A stretch of 64,000 nt of DNA from Gracilibacillus halophilus YIM-C55.5 (GCF_000359605.1 NZ_APML01000019.1:62001-126000), one strand, 5' to 3'; counted from the stretch's first letter, positions 36,192-44,550 are shown. Translations and numbers: made by a program. Notes: generated from the letters alone by a model not told the origin.

Positions 36192-36225
36192 GCTAAGGGT
36201 AAGATGCTCAATCTTATTCCTTAGC
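36192..36225 (+). terminator. Hairpin downstream of the YjcZ-type gene
   Basis: GCTAAGG (36192-36198) pairs with CCTTAGC (36219-36225), with an inner TAAGAT/ATCTTA helix. There is no T tract, so termination is uncertain. Confidence 0.45.
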
Positions 36226-36281
36226 AATACGAGAATACCCCATTTAAGCATTCAATTCTCTGTCAAAAATGATTCACGTAT

Positions 36282-36317
36282 AAAAACCTTTGCTATGTTG
36301 CAATAGCAAAGGTTTAT
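36282..36317. terminator. Bidirectional terminator overlapping the ribT stop
   Basis: A 13-bp perfect stem (36284-36296 with 36303-36315) has A runs on one side and T runs on the other, so it can work on both strands. The ribT stop codon (36314-36316) is inside the stem. Confidence 0.85.
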
Positions 36318-36679
36318 TCTTCACTTTCCTTGTGACATTTTTCCAAAAATCGTTGCGTGTTTTGATTAGGTGTGACGTCATAGTCTGGTTCATAATGATC
36401 CTTTACTGCATTCACCATTTCTTTTCCTATTCCCATATTACGGTGCGATGGGTTTACTGAAATATGCTGGACGGTGACTGACTTATTATCTTCATTTTTT
36501 TCGACACCAATCGCTCCCAACACATCTTCTTCTACTTTCCAAAGGAATAATTGCCAATGTTCATTCGATTTGTATTCCTCAATCGTGTGTTGCAACCTTT
36601 TGACTTCTTTCTCATCCGGCATAAATGATAATAAGCCCATCGCTATTTTTTCAAAACGTTTTTTAAAACGTATTAACAT
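36314..36679 (-). CDS. ribT: GNAT acetyltransferase RibT
   Basis: A GNAT-fold N-acetyltransferase of unknown substrate, found at the end of the riboflavin operon in B. subtilis. It shows RFKKRFEKIAMGLLSFMPDE at the N-terminus, DVLGAIGVEKNE, then the acetyl-CoA motif ISVNPSHRNMGIGKEMV. The ATG at 36677-36679 has GAGGGG six bases upstream and gives 121 residues, as in the family; the frame extends seven codons upstream. The riboflavin genes ribDEAH are not upstream; the nearest upstream element is a 29-codon frame. Confidence 0.88.
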   Translation of the reverse strand: MLIRFKKRFEKIAMGLLSFMPDEKEVKRLQHTIEEYKSNEHWQLFLWKVEEDVLGAIGVEKNEDNKSVTVQHISVNPSHRNMGIGKEMVNAVKDHYEPDYDVTPNQNTQRFLEKCHKESEE

Positions 36680-36766
36680 ATTGAACCCCTCATTACTCAT
36701 AACATCATTCGATTGATTTTATGTTATGTAATCTATGGTAAAGCGTGACATGAATTGGTTTATCAT

Positions 36767-36856
36767 TTAAAATACGATGACAAACCAATAATAGGCACCC
36801 CACGCAATCGATAATAACAGTAAAACAACAAATAATATAACATTTCTTCGTTTCAT
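36767..36856 (-). CDS. Possible 29-residue membrane microprotein
   Basis: Reads MKRRNVILFVVLLLLSIAWG then AYYWFVIVF and a stop: two Arg/Lys-rich N-terminal residues followed by one long transmembrane helix with aromatic residues. AAGGAA lies nine to ten bases upstream of the ATG at 36854-36856. It fills the 280-base space between ppiB and ribT. There is no family assignment; it could be a chance frame, but composition and ribosome site argue for a real small gene. Confidence 0.45.
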   Translation of the reverse strand: MKRRNVILFVVLLLLSIAWGAYYWFVIVF

Positions 36857-36962
36857 TATCGACCGTTCCTTCAGCAATTATTCATTTGTTCCTAATTTAA
36901 CCATAGTATAGTCGAACAAGACTGTCAACGCTTATTTCCAATTCTTAGCTTTTTATGTCTAA

Positions 36963-37397
36963 TTAGCTTTCATCCACTCGAATACTTTCCATAATATCGC
37001 CCTGCTGAATACGCAGAACGATATCCATACCTTCAATGACTTGTCCAAAAACTGTATGAACACCATCCAAATGTGGTTGCGGTTCATGTACAAGGAAGAA
37101 TTGACTTCCACCAGTATCTTTACCTGCATGAGCCATCGATAACGAACCTGCCACATGCCGATGTGGATTGCCTTCTGTTTCGCATTTTATCGTATACCCT
37201 GGACCGCCGGAACCCGTTCCAGTCGGGTCACCACCTTGGGCAACAAATCCTGGTATCACACGATGAAACGTGACACCATCGTAAAAACTATCATTCGCCA
37301 ATTTTTCAAAATTAGCCACGGTATTTGGGGCTGCTTCTGGATATAATTCGATTATAATTTTTTCTTTATTTTCAAATGTTATCGTCGCTTGCTTCAT
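36963..37397 (-). CDS. ppiB: Peptidyl-prolyl cis-trans isomerase B (cyclophilin)
   Basis: Cytoplasmic cyclophilin, 144 residues. Active-site segments [40 protein letters not shown] and [17 protein letters not shown] are present, with the catalytic Arg in FHRV. It lies 15 bases after lysA, so readthrough from lysA is likely, as in B. subtilis. Confidence 0.96.
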   Translation of the reverse strand: MKQATITFENKEKIIIELYPEAAPNTVANFEKLANDSFYDGVTFHRVIPGFVAQGGDPTGTGSGGPGYTIKCETEGNPHRHVAGSLSMAHAGKDTGGSQFFLVHEPQPHLDGVHTVFGQVIEGMDIVLRIQQGDIMESIRVDES

Positions 37398-37412
37398 TTT
37401 GTCTTTTCTCCC

Positions 37413-38711
37413 TTATTCATAAAATAAATCATTTTGCACAACATCTTCATACGTTTCTCTTTTCACTACTAAGGCATCATGACCATCTTCTACGAACACT
37501 ATGGCAGCTTTCGGAAAACGATTATAATGACTAGCCATAGAATAACTATAAGCACCTGTGCTAAATACAGCTAATATGTCATCGTTTTTAACTTTTGGTA
37601 AATCAATATCCCAAATCAACATATCTCCTGATTCGCAGGCTTTTCCTGCAACAGCTACTTTTTCATCGGGTGATTGATTTGCTTTATTTGCTACAACGGC
37701 TTCATATTTAGCCTCGTACAAAGCAGGTCGTATGTTATCGGTCATGCCACCATCTACTGAAATATATTTACGTACCTCTGGAATCTCTTTAATCGACCCT
37801 ATTTTATACAATGTGACTGCTGATTCTCCAACAAGAGACCTTCCTGGTTCAATCCAAATCTCTGGGAATGTGAGCTGATAATGATCCACTTGCTGTGTTA
37901 TTTCTTTAATTAGAGCATCGACATATTCGTGTAACGGCAATGGCTTGTCTTCAGCCGTATAACGAATACCGAATCCACCACCTACATTTAATACGTCCGT
38001 TTCGAACTGAAAGCTGTTCTTCCATTCATTTATCATTTGATACAATCGTTGAACCGCCATTTCAAAACCATCTGTTTCAAATATTTGTGAACCAATATGG
38101 CAATGCACGCCTTTGACCGTTATACGATCGATTTTTAATAATGTAGTTAACGCCTCAGTTGCTTGATGATTATTGACATTAAAGCCAAATTTAGAATCTT
38201 CATGTCCAGTTAAAATATAGTTGTGCGTATGTGCCTCAATACCAGGTGTCACACGTATTAATACATCCATCGTCGATTGTTTTTCTTGTAATACTTGCTG
38301 AAGTAATTCAATTTCATAAAAATTATCAATGACAATACAACCAATTTGCTGCTCAACAGCCATCTCAATTTCTTCTTTGCTTTTATTATTTCCATGCAGA
38401 TGAATCCGCTCCATAGGGAAACCTGCTTGGATGGCTGTATATAATTCACCTTGTGAAACAACGTCTAGGCTTAAACCTTCTTGTTTAGCGACCTGTACCA
38501 TCGCAATAGAAGAAAAAGCTTTACTGGCATAAGCAATTTGAGCTTTCACGTTATGCGCGCGAAAAGCCTCTACAAAAGCTCGTGCATTTTGACGTATGTG
38601 ATTAACATCGTAGACGAAAAGTGGCGTTCCATATTTTTGGGAAAGCTTGACCGTATCCAGTCCTCCTATCGTTAAATGTCCTTGTTGATTCACTTGATAT
38701 GAACGTTCCAT
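37413..38711 (-). CDS. lysA: Diaminopimelate decarboxylase
   Basis: A PLP enzyme making L-lysine from meso-diaminopimelate, the final lysine step. AYASKAFSSIAM carries the PLP lysine, HCHIGSQIFE and GGGFGIRYT are fold-III decarboxylase motifs, and GKACESGDMLIWDIDLP carries the catalytic Cys. The ATG at 38709-38711 has GGAGGT seven bases upstream (432 residues); the frame extends 12 codons upstream. It is preceded by a structured leader (38763-38863) that may attenuate expression. Confidence 0.95.
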   Translation of the reverse strand: MERSYQVNQQGHLTIGGLDTVKLSQKYGTPLFVYDVNHIRQNARAFVEAFRAHNVKAQIAYASKAFSSIAMVQVAKQEGLSLDVVSQGELYTAIQAGFPMERIHLHGNNKSKEEIEMAVEQQIGCIVIDNFYEIELLQQVLQEKQSTMDVLIRVTPGIEAHTHNYILTGHEDSKFGFNVNNHQATEALTTLLKIDRITVKGVHCHIGSQIFETDGFEMAVQRLYQMINEWKNSFQFETDVLNVGGGFGIRYTAEDKPLPLHEYVDALIKEITQQVDHYQLTFPEIWIEPGRSLVGESAVTLYKIGSIKEIPEVRKYISVDGGMTDNIRPALYEAKYEAVVANKANQSPDEKVAVAGKACESGDMLIWDIDLPKVKNDDILAVFSTGAYSYSMASHYNRFPKAAIVFVEDGHDALVVKRETYEDVVQNDLFYE

Positions 38712-38762
38712 AACATTTACCTCCATAAAAACACCACATCCATTCATTCTTTATACCATCAT

Positions 38763-38814
38763 ATAAAAACCCCTTATCACCATCTCAATCATAAAAAGCT
38801 AGATGGGACAAGGG
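38763..38814 (-). terminator. Terminator or attenuator in the spoVAF-lysA interval
   Basis: CCCTT pairs with AAGGG and CCATCT with AGATGG (38771-38785 with 38801-38814), followed by C and five T on the minus strand. It lies 52 bases upstream of the lysA ATG and downstream of a promoter-like pair, so it can be the spoVA terminator, a lysA attenuator, or both. Confidence 0.7.
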
Positions 38815-38820
38815 AGAAAA

Positions 38821-38855
38821 CCGTCGCTCCTCTACGAAGAATCGTCAATCTTCGT
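38821..38855 (-). promoter_or_regulatory. lysA leader: hairpin plus purine-rich block
   Basis: A 7-bp hairpin (38834-38840 with 38849-38855) is followed on the minus strand by AGAGGAGCGACGG (38821-38833), a block resembling the first conserved motif of lysine riboswitches. The rest of the roughly 170-base aptamer is not present, so no riboswitch is called. Confidence 0.35.
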
Positions 38856-38869
38856 AAAAGTATAACGTT

Positions 38870-38898
38870 AATTTATCACACCACATTCGTAAGTTCAA
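38870..38898 (-). promoter_or_regulatory. Sigma-A-like promoter upstream of lysA
   Basis: TTGAAC (38893-38898), 17 bases, TAAATT (38870-38875) on the minus strand, placing a start about 150 bases before the lysA ATG. The -10 is imperfect. Confidence 0.45.
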
Positions 38899-38949
38899 GT
38901 TTGTTTGATCATTTACATTTTATCAAATTCATCAACTATGATGCATCGA

Positions 38950-40419
38950 TTATGCTTGGCGATGAGGGTTTTTAGGATGAACAATACTTGGTCTTTTTTT
39001 GGATAAAGGCACGGCCAGGCGAAATAAAATTTGTGTAAGTGCTTTTCCATTATAAGGAATAAACGGCCATAAGTAAGGGGTCCGTAGCGATCGAGTACTG
39101 ATTAATAAAAGGAGAAAGACTGTAACTCCAATAACTAATCCTGGTACATGAAACAAGAAAGTACTTACCATCAATAACATGCGAACTATTTTATTAGCAA
39201 CGCTCAGTTCATAACTTGGCGTAGCAAATGTACCAATTGCACTGATAGCCACATATAAAATCACTTCGGCACTAAATAGTCCCACATCAATAGCAATTTG
39301 CCCGATTAACACCGCTGCAATTAATCCCATCGCGGTAGATAAAGGAGTCGGTGTATGAATGGCTGCCATTCGAAGAAACTCAATCCCAATATCCGCCAGT
39401 AAGATTTGAACAATAATCGGAACATTCCCTGTTTCATTTGGACCGATAAATTGTAAATTATCTGGTAGCAATCGAGGGTCCATCACCATGAGAAACCACA
39501 ATGGCAATAAAAATAAGGAAGCAAATATTCCGAAAAAACGAATCCAACGCACAAATGTACCGACTGCTGGTGATTCACGATATTCTTCAGCGTGTTGTAC
39601 GTGGTGAAAATAGGTGGTTGGCATAATCATCATACTCGGCGATGTATCAACCATGACAACGACATGTCCTTCTAACAAGTGAATCGAAGCAACATCAGGG
39701 CGTTCGGTATATCGGACGAGTGGATAAGGATTGATGCCTTGATGTACAAGGTATTCTTCAACCGTTTTGTCTGCCATCGATATACCGTCCACTTCCATTT
39801 GTTTTAGTTCATTCTTTATTAGTTTGATTAAATCTTTATCGGCAACATCTTTTAAATAAGAGATACAAATGTCGGTTTTAGACCGTTCACCAACTTGAAT
39901 AATTTCATGCCGTAATCGTTCATCTCGAATTCTTCTTCGCGTTAATGCTGTATTCTCAATAATATTCTCAGTATAACCATCACGCGATCCTCGTATCACT
40001 TTCTCCGTATCAGGCTCTTTAGGTGATCTTCCAGGATATTGACGTACGTCGACGATAAACGCTTTTTCGTTACCATCGACGAAAATGACAAGTAACCCGC
40101 TCAACATTTGGTCAACCGCTTCGTCCAACGTTTTTGTTGTTTCAACTTGTTGATGGACAATGCGATTATTTAATACGTCATACACACTCGTCTCATGATC
40201 TTCTTCATCATTAATCGATACCAATTTCTTAATAATCTCGATAATATATGACGTATCAACAAGTCCAGTAACATAATATAATTGGATGGTTTTCTCAAAG
40301 ATTACAAACTCTCGAAAGCCTAAATCAAACGATACATCTACGCCGAGCGACTCTTTTAAGTATTGTTGATTTTTTTGAATAGATGAATAAATCGGCTTAC
40401 TTTCATCATGCTGTGTCAT
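38950..40419 (-). CDS. spoVAF: Stage V sporulation protein AF
   Basis: An inner-spore-membrane protein homologous to GerA-type receptor A subunits, linked to germination. Segments RGSRDGYTENIIENTALTRR, VEDFHITPLTYF-like MIMPTTYFHHVQHAEEY and GPNETGNVPIIVQILLADIG are family-typical. Four to six transmembrane segments lie in the C-terminal half. The 489 residues are full length. ATG with GAGGG. It starts only 26 bases after spoVAB; spoVAC, AD and AE are not between them. Confidence 0.94.
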   Translation of the reverse strand: MTQHDESKPIYSSIQKNQQYLKESLGVDVSFDLGFREFVIFEKTIQLYYVTGLVDTSYIIEIIKKLVSINDEEDHETSVYDVLNNRIVHQQVETTKTLDEAVDQMLSGLLVIFVDGNEKAFIVDVRQYPGRSPKEPDTEKVIRGSRDGYTENIIENTALTRRRIRDERLRHEIIQVGERSKTDICISYLKDVADKDLIKLIKNELKQMEVDGISMADKTVEEYLVHQGINPYPLVRYTERPDVASIHLLEGHVVVMVDTSPSMMIMPTTYFHHVQHAEEYRESPAVGTFVRWIRFFGIFASLFLLPLWFLMVMDPRLLPDNLQFIGPNETGNVPIIVQILLADIGIEFLRMAAIHTPTPLSTAMGLIAAVLIGQIAIDVGLFSAEVILYVAISAIGTFATPSYELSVANKIVRMLLMVSTFLFHVPGLVIGVTVFLLLLISTRSLRTPYLWPFIPYNGKALTQILFRLAVPLSKKRPSIVHPKNPHRQA

Positions 40420-40445
40420 TTAAATCCCTCATTATCTATAAAATA

Positions 40446-40886
40446 TTACTTAGGCATTTCATCAACAAATATAATCCAATGGAACAACGAACCACATATT
40501 TTGCCAATGACAATAGCCATTAACAACCACAGTATGGCTTCATCAATCCCTAAACGTTTCATGAGCAAGGGAAAGACATTAAGAATTTCGGTTAATGCGG
40601 CAGCAAGCATCCCAATAAAAATGCCGTGAATGAATCCCCAAATCATAAGGAAAATGATTGGTAAAGACAAAGTGGTATCTGTAAACGTGATATAAACACC
40701 GACCATCGCACCGATGATTACTGCTATCTGATACAACTTTAATGCATGGCTACTTTTACTTAATTGTACAAGTCTTGGAATAATTCCTAATACAGTTAAA
40801 AAAGCAACAAAACCTGATCCGACGACAAAACCTGAACCAAATCCAATAACAATTTCACTGCCATTTTCCAGTACACTAATCATCAT
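40446..40886 (-). CDS. spoVAB: Stage V sporulation protein AB
   Basis: A small inner-membrane protein of the SpoVA system for dipicolinic acid uptake and release. It contains GSGFVAFLTVLGIIPRL and GMLAAALTEILNVFPLL, then WLLMAIVIGKICGSLFHW, nearly identical in pattern to the B. subtilis protein. The ATG overlaps the spoVAA stop by 11 bases. Its own ribosome site is weak, and a small hairpin with a GAAA loop (40899-40914) lies just upstream, suggesting translation coupled to spoVAA. Confidence 0.93.
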   Translation of the reverse strand: MMISVLENGSEIVIGFGSGFVVGSGFVAFLTVLGIIPRLVQLSKSSHALKLYQIAVIIGAMVGVYITFTDTTLSLPIIFLMIWGFIHGIFIGMLAAALTEILNVFPLLMKRLGIDEAILWLLMAIVIGKICGSLFHWIIFVDEMPK

Positions 40887-41499
40887 TGCGATGGTTTAAC
40901 ACATTTTCATGTGTGACAAGATATTGATCTAGATCTTCTTGGTAATTAAACATTTCAATTTCGAGTGGACTTGGTTCTTCATTAAACCTCTTTTTAAACA
41001 CGTGATTAAAAAACAGAATCATCCCAATTCCTAATCCCAATGAATAAGGTACTTGTATCCATAATGGTTTTTCCGACTCTTCTCCGGTTAGATACGTATG
41101 CAGACTCTGATGAACTTGTTTCATATCGACATCAAAGTGAAAGTGCATAATCGCCATTGCTGATCCAATACATAACAATAACCAAATACAAGCAATTAAG
41201 ATGGGCGAGGCTTTTCTTGAGCCCTTTTTTATATCTACTATCACTTGATTTGGTCCAACTAATTCAAAAGTTAGATTAGGGTAAGCTGATAACAATACAT
41301 CGATCAAATGAAAACCGTCAATGACCGACACATTTTTGTCTTGCTTCGTTAGCTCATAAATTTTAAGTTGCCTGATATCTTCTAATTCGCGAAAATTTCC
41401 TGTGACATGTGCAATATCATGTATCGTTAGTACTTGATATTGATCGACTGTTATTTTCTTTTTCAAGCGTAGATACACTTTCTGTTCGATCTTACACAC
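40876..41499 (-). CDS. spoVAA: Stage V sporulation protein AA
   Basis: First gene of the spoVA operon; membrane-associated with an N-terminal cytoplasmic domain and two transmembrane segments (about residues 100-120 and 145-165). The C-terminal NEEPSPLEIEMFNYQEDLDQ matches SpoVAA closely. 207 residues. The GTG at 41497-41499 sits only two bases after AGGAGG, which is tight; no better in-frame start is seen. A sigma-G-like promoter lies upstream. Confidence 0.92.
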   Translation of the reverse strand: MCKIEQKVYLRLKKKITVDQYQVLTIHDIAHVTGNFRELEDIRQLKIYELTKQDKNVSVIDGFHLIDVLLSAYPNLTFELVGPNQVIVDIKKGSRKASPILIACIWLLLCIGSAMAIMHFHFDVDMKQVHQSLHTYLTGEESEKPLWIQVPYSLGLGIGMILFFNHVFKKRFNEEPSPLEIEMFNYQEDLDQYLVTHENVLNHRNDD

Positions 41500-41518
41500 C
41501 TCCTAACCGTTTCTTTCT

Positions 41519-41548
41519 TAGTATGCAATCATTACAACTATTCCATAC
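41519..41548 (-). promoter_or_regulatory. Sigma-G-like promoter of spoVAA
   Basis: GTATG (41544-41548), 18 bases, CATACTA (41519-41525) on the minus strand, 20 bases upstream of the GTG. This fits forespore sigma-G expression known for spoVA in B. subtilis. Confidence 0.55.
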
Positions 41549-41594
41549 TTAGAAAAACTTGGTATGGAAAAAGCTACGGGACATAACCTATCCA

Positions 41595-41640
41595 AAAATC
41601 AACCCGAATGCTAACTGATCAGTGTCAGAGAGCATTCGGG
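41595..41640 (-). terminator. Terminator of the spoIIA operon
   Basis: A 10-bp perfect stem (41603-41612 with 41631-41640), 18-base loop, then TTGATTTTTGG on the minus strand, about 30 bases after the sigF stop. Confidence 0.7.
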
Positions 41641-41670
41641 TATTCATAACAAAACATAATTTTGTTAAAG

Positions 41671-42417
41671 TTAATTCATCATTTCTTGTTTTATTTTATC
41701 TAAAATTTTCTTTTCGATACGTGATACTTGAACTTGTGATACGCCTAACCTTTCTGCTACTTCGGTTTGTGTCTGATCTTTATAGTAACGCAAATACACA
41801 ATTAGTCGTTCACGTTGATTCAGATCTTTGACGACTTGCTCCACCGTAAATTTTTCAAACCATTGATCATGATCATCTGCGATTTGGTCTAACAAAGTAA
41901 TCGGGTCACCATCATTTTCATAGACCGTTTCATGAATGGATTGCGGTTTTCGACTTGCTTCTTGTGCATGAATCACTTCTTCCGTTGTTAAATCTAAGTG
42001 ATCGGCAATTTCTTGAATTGTCGGTGCTCGGTTGAATTCCTTTGTTAAATCATCAATCGTCCGTCGAATTTTATTGCCCGTTTCTTTCAACGACCGGCTC
42101 ACTTTCACTGTACCATCATCTCGGATGAATCGCTGTATTTCACCAATAATCATTGGTACTGCATACGTCGAAAATTTAACGTCATAATTTAAATCAAATT
42201 TATCAATTGATTTAAGTAATCCTATACTGCCTATTTGAAACAAATCATCTTGATCATATCCCCTGTTTAAAAAACGTTGTACCACAGACCATACTAAGCG
42301 AATATTTTTCTCAACAAGGATGGAACGCGCTTCTTCGTCACCTTCTTGACTTGCACGAATATACGCTTTCACTTCCTTGTTACTTAACGTCGAAGAATTT
42401 GAAAGTTTTGTTTTCAT
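41671..42417 (-). CDS. sigF: RNA polymerase sigma factor SigF
   Basis: The first forespore-specific sigma factor. Region 2 has RLVWSVVQRFLNRGYDQDDLFQIG and FSTYAVPMIIGEIQRFIRDD; region 4 has ERLIVYLRYYKDQTQTEVAE and LGVSQVQVSRIEKKILDKI. The frame opens at a GTG overlapping the spoIIAB stop; the ATG at 42415-42417 is better spaced from AGGTG and gives 248 residues. Held inactive by SpoIIAB until SpoIIAA is dephosphorylated. Last gene of spoIIA. Confidence 0.96.
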   Translation of the reverse strand: MKTKLSNSSTLSNKEVKAYIRASQEGDEEARSILVEKNIRLVWSVVQRFLNRGYDQDDLFQIGSIGLLKSIDKFDLNYDVKFSTYAVPMIIGEIQRFIRDDGTVKVSRSLKETGNKIRRTIDDLTKEFNRAPTIQEIADHLDLTTEEVIHAQEASRKPQSIHETVYENDGDPITLLDQIADDHDQWFEKFTVEQVVKDLNQRERLIVYLRYYKDQTQTEVAERLGVSQVQVSRIEKKILDKIKQEMMN

Positions 42418-42426
42418 CCGCATCAC

Positions 42427-42867
42427 CTAATTACTCAGGCTTTTACTTGTCTGAAAATCCTTCGTCAACGTCACCTTTGTCCCTTCTCCAGGGAGCGAAT
42501 ATATTTCCACTTTATCCATAAAATTCTCCATAATAGTAAAACCCATACCTGAACGTTCCAATTCAGGTTTAGAGGTAAACAAAGGTTCTTTTGCCAGTTC
42601 CACATTGTCAATTCCTATCCCGTAATCTTCAATTGTAATCGATAAGGAATGATCACTTAACGTACAGGAGATATAAACCATTTGTTCAGGGTCTTCTTCA
42701 TACCCATGGATGATGGCGTTTGTCACAGCTTCTGATACGACCGTTTTCATCTCCGTAAGTTCATCCATTGTTGGATCAATTTGTGCAACAAAGGCAGCGA
42801 CGGATACACGAGCAAATGCTTCATTTTCACTCACACTTTTAAATTGAAGTTGCATCGCATTGTTCAT
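42427..42867 (-). CDS. spoIIAB: Anti-sigma F factor SpoIIAB
   Basis: A serine kinase and anti-sigma factor of the GHKL fold. N box [15 protein letters not shown]1 box DYGIGIDN and G2 box [12 protein letters not shown] are visible. It binds SigF with ATP and phosphorylates SpoIIAA. 146 residues, the expected length. Overlaps spoIIAA by 4 bases. Confidence 0.97.
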   Translation of the reverse strand: MNNAMQLQFKSVSENEAFARVSVAAFVAQIDPTMDELTEMKTVVSEAVTNAIIHGYEEDPEQMVYISCTLSDHSLSITIEDYGIGIDNVELAKEPLFTSKPELERSGMGFTIMENFMDKVEIYSLPGEGTKVTLTKDFQTSKSLSN

Positions 42868-43217
42868 GAAGCCACCCCCAAGCTTTTTAATGCATATGAT
42901 TCATCTTGCTCCAGACGGACAATTTTAAACAATCCACTTAAATCAAATAAGCGCTTTACGGACGATGAAATGGAACAAACAACCATTTCTCCTCCTAATT
43001 GTTGCACTTCTTTATATCTTCCCAAAATCACGCCTAACCCAGAACTATCCATAAAGTGAAGATCTTCTAAATTCAACACAACATGTTTTATTTGGTGATA
43101 TTGCATATGATGTTGCCATTCGTTCTTTAATTGTACTGCCGTGTGGTGATCAAGCTCTCCTTCTATACGTAATATTAAGACGTTTTCAACAACCGTAAAG
43201 TTCGTGTTGAATCCCAA
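42864..43217 (-). CDS. spoIIAA: Anti-anti-sigma factor SpoIIAA
   Basis: A STAS-domain protein that sequesters SpoIIAB when unphosphorylated. The phosphorylated serine is Ser58 in [11 protein letters not shown], the same position as in B. subtilis. 117 residues. Start TTG (43215-43217) behind GGGAGGG. First gene of the sigF operon. Confidence 0.96.
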   Translation of the reverse strand: MGFNTNFTVVENVLILRIEGELDHHTAVQLKNEWQHHMQYHQIKHVVLNLEDLHFMDSSGLGVILGRYKEVQQLGGEMVVCSISSSVKRLFDLSGLFKIVRLEQDESYALKSLGVAS

Positions 43218-43246
43218 ATTAATCCCTCCCCATTTTGCTTTAACAT

Positions 43247-43278
43247 ATATTTCTATGCCGCCATCAACAATTCCTTCT
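43247..43278 (-). promoter_or_regulatory. Sigma-H-like promoter of spoIIA
   Basis: GAAGGAATT at the -35 side (43269-43277) and ATAGAAATAT at the -10 side (43247-43256), with a 12-base spacer, match RNAGGAWWW/RNNGAAW. The spoIIA operon is sigma-H and Spo0A dependent in B. subtilis. Confidence 0.55.
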
Positions 43279-43332
43279 AACCGACAAAACTAGAAATAAA
43301 TCGTCTTTATCCGAGATTTCAATATTTGCATT

Positions 43333-44550
43333 TTAGTTAAAAAATGATTGTAACGTACGACCAAACAATTGAAATACATTTGCTTTGTTCATATTCTCAG
43401 AAACAACGAGATCCGTTTGACTCAGTACTTGATTCTTATCGACGACTTCTAACTTGCCCACAACTGTTCCTTCTGTTAATGGCAACGAAACATCTTGCTT
43501 CATTTTTATTTGTGTTTTGATATTTTCAATGTCAACTCCTTTTTCATGAACAATCGATACCGAATCATCAGTAACAACATCAACATTAGACTTATTCGCT
43601 TTTAGCCAATCAAAAGTAGTCACCGATTGCCCCTTATCAAAAAGAGGTTTCGTCGTGTATTTGTTGTAGGCATAATCCAATAATTGTGAAACGTCGCTAT
43701 TCCGCTCTTTGGTCGTATCAGCTCCCATCACCACAGCAATCGTACGCATGTCATCAATTTCAGCAGTTGCCGTTAAACAATATTTCGCTTCATTCGTGAA
43801 ACCTGTTTTTAATCCGTCTACTCCTTCATAAAATTTAACTAGTTTATTGGTATTCACTAACCAAAATTCATTTTCTTCTCCCTCACGCAAATAATCTTCA
43901 TAGATACCTGTATAATCGGTAATAGACTCATATTGCAGCAATGCTCGAGACATTTTGGCCATATCTCTTGCCGTGCTTACATGATTATCAGCTGGTAGAC
44001 CAGTAGGATTTTTAAAATGTGTATCTTCTAATCCTAATTCTTCGGCTTTCTCATTCATCATTTCGACAAAACGTTTTTCACTACCCGCAATTCGTTCCGC
44101 TAAAGCTACACTAGCATCATTACCTGAGGCAACTGCGACCCCTTTCAATAAATCTTTTATCGTCATTTCTTCTCCGGCCTCTAAAAAGATTTGCGAGCCA
44201 CCGAGAGACGCGGCATTCTCACTAATTCGCACCTTTTCGTTGAGTGTGATCGTCTCTTCTTCTAATGCCTCCATGATCAATAACATTGTCATTACTTTTG
44301 TCATACTTGCAGGTGGCAATGGTTCGTCAGCATTTTTTTCAAATAACACCTTCCCTGTATCTCGTTCCATTAAAATAGCAGACTTTGAATGACTGGCTAA
44401 ACCAGAATCACTTTGGTCGCTTTCATTCTGTTCTGATACTTCTTGATGATTCGGATGATGATGCGCGGAGACGGTTGAAACACTTGACAAGAATAACAAA
44501 CTACTAAGTAGCACAATCATCCAATTTTTTCGTCGATGTATATTTTCCAT
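43333..44550 (-). CDS. dacF: D-alanyl-D-alanine carboxypeptidase DacF
   Basis: A low-molecular-weight penicillin-binding protein made in the forespore. The signal peptide is followed by a short His/Asn/Gln-rich stretch. Active-site motifs are SMTK, SGN and KTG (SKSAILMERDTGK, ASGNDASVALAE, DGLKTGFTNEAKYC). A C-terminal PBP5-type domain ends in an amphipathic anchor FQLFGRTLQSFF. ATG at 44548-44550 is chosen because the GTG nine bases upstream is inside the GGAGGTG site; 405 residues. Directly upstream of spoIIAA as in B. subtilis. Confidence 0.93.
   Translation of the reverse strand: MENIHRRKNWMIVLLSSLLFLSSVSTVSAHHHPNHQEVSEQNESDQSDSGLASHSKSAILMERDTGKVLFEKNADEPLPPASMTKVMTMLLIMEALEEETITLNEKVRISENAASLGGSQIFLEAGEEMTIKDLLKGVAVASGNDASVALAERIAGSEKRFVEMMNEKAEELGLEDTHFKNPTGLPADNHVSTARDMAKMSRALLQYESITDYTGIYEDYLREGEENEFWLVNTNKLVKFYEGVDGLKTGFTNEAKYCLTATAEIDDMRTIAVVMGADTTKERNSDVSQLLDYAYNKYTTKPLFDKGQSVTTFDWLKANKSNVDVVTDDSVSIVHEKGVDIENIKTQIKMKQDVSLPLTEGTVVGKLEVVDKNQVLSQTDLVVSENMNKANVFQLFGRTLQSFFN

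Noticed and set aside
38712-38898. Lysine riboswitch upstream of lysA
   Set aside because: Only a resemblance to the first purine-rich motif; the interval is too short for the aptamer and the other helices are missing.
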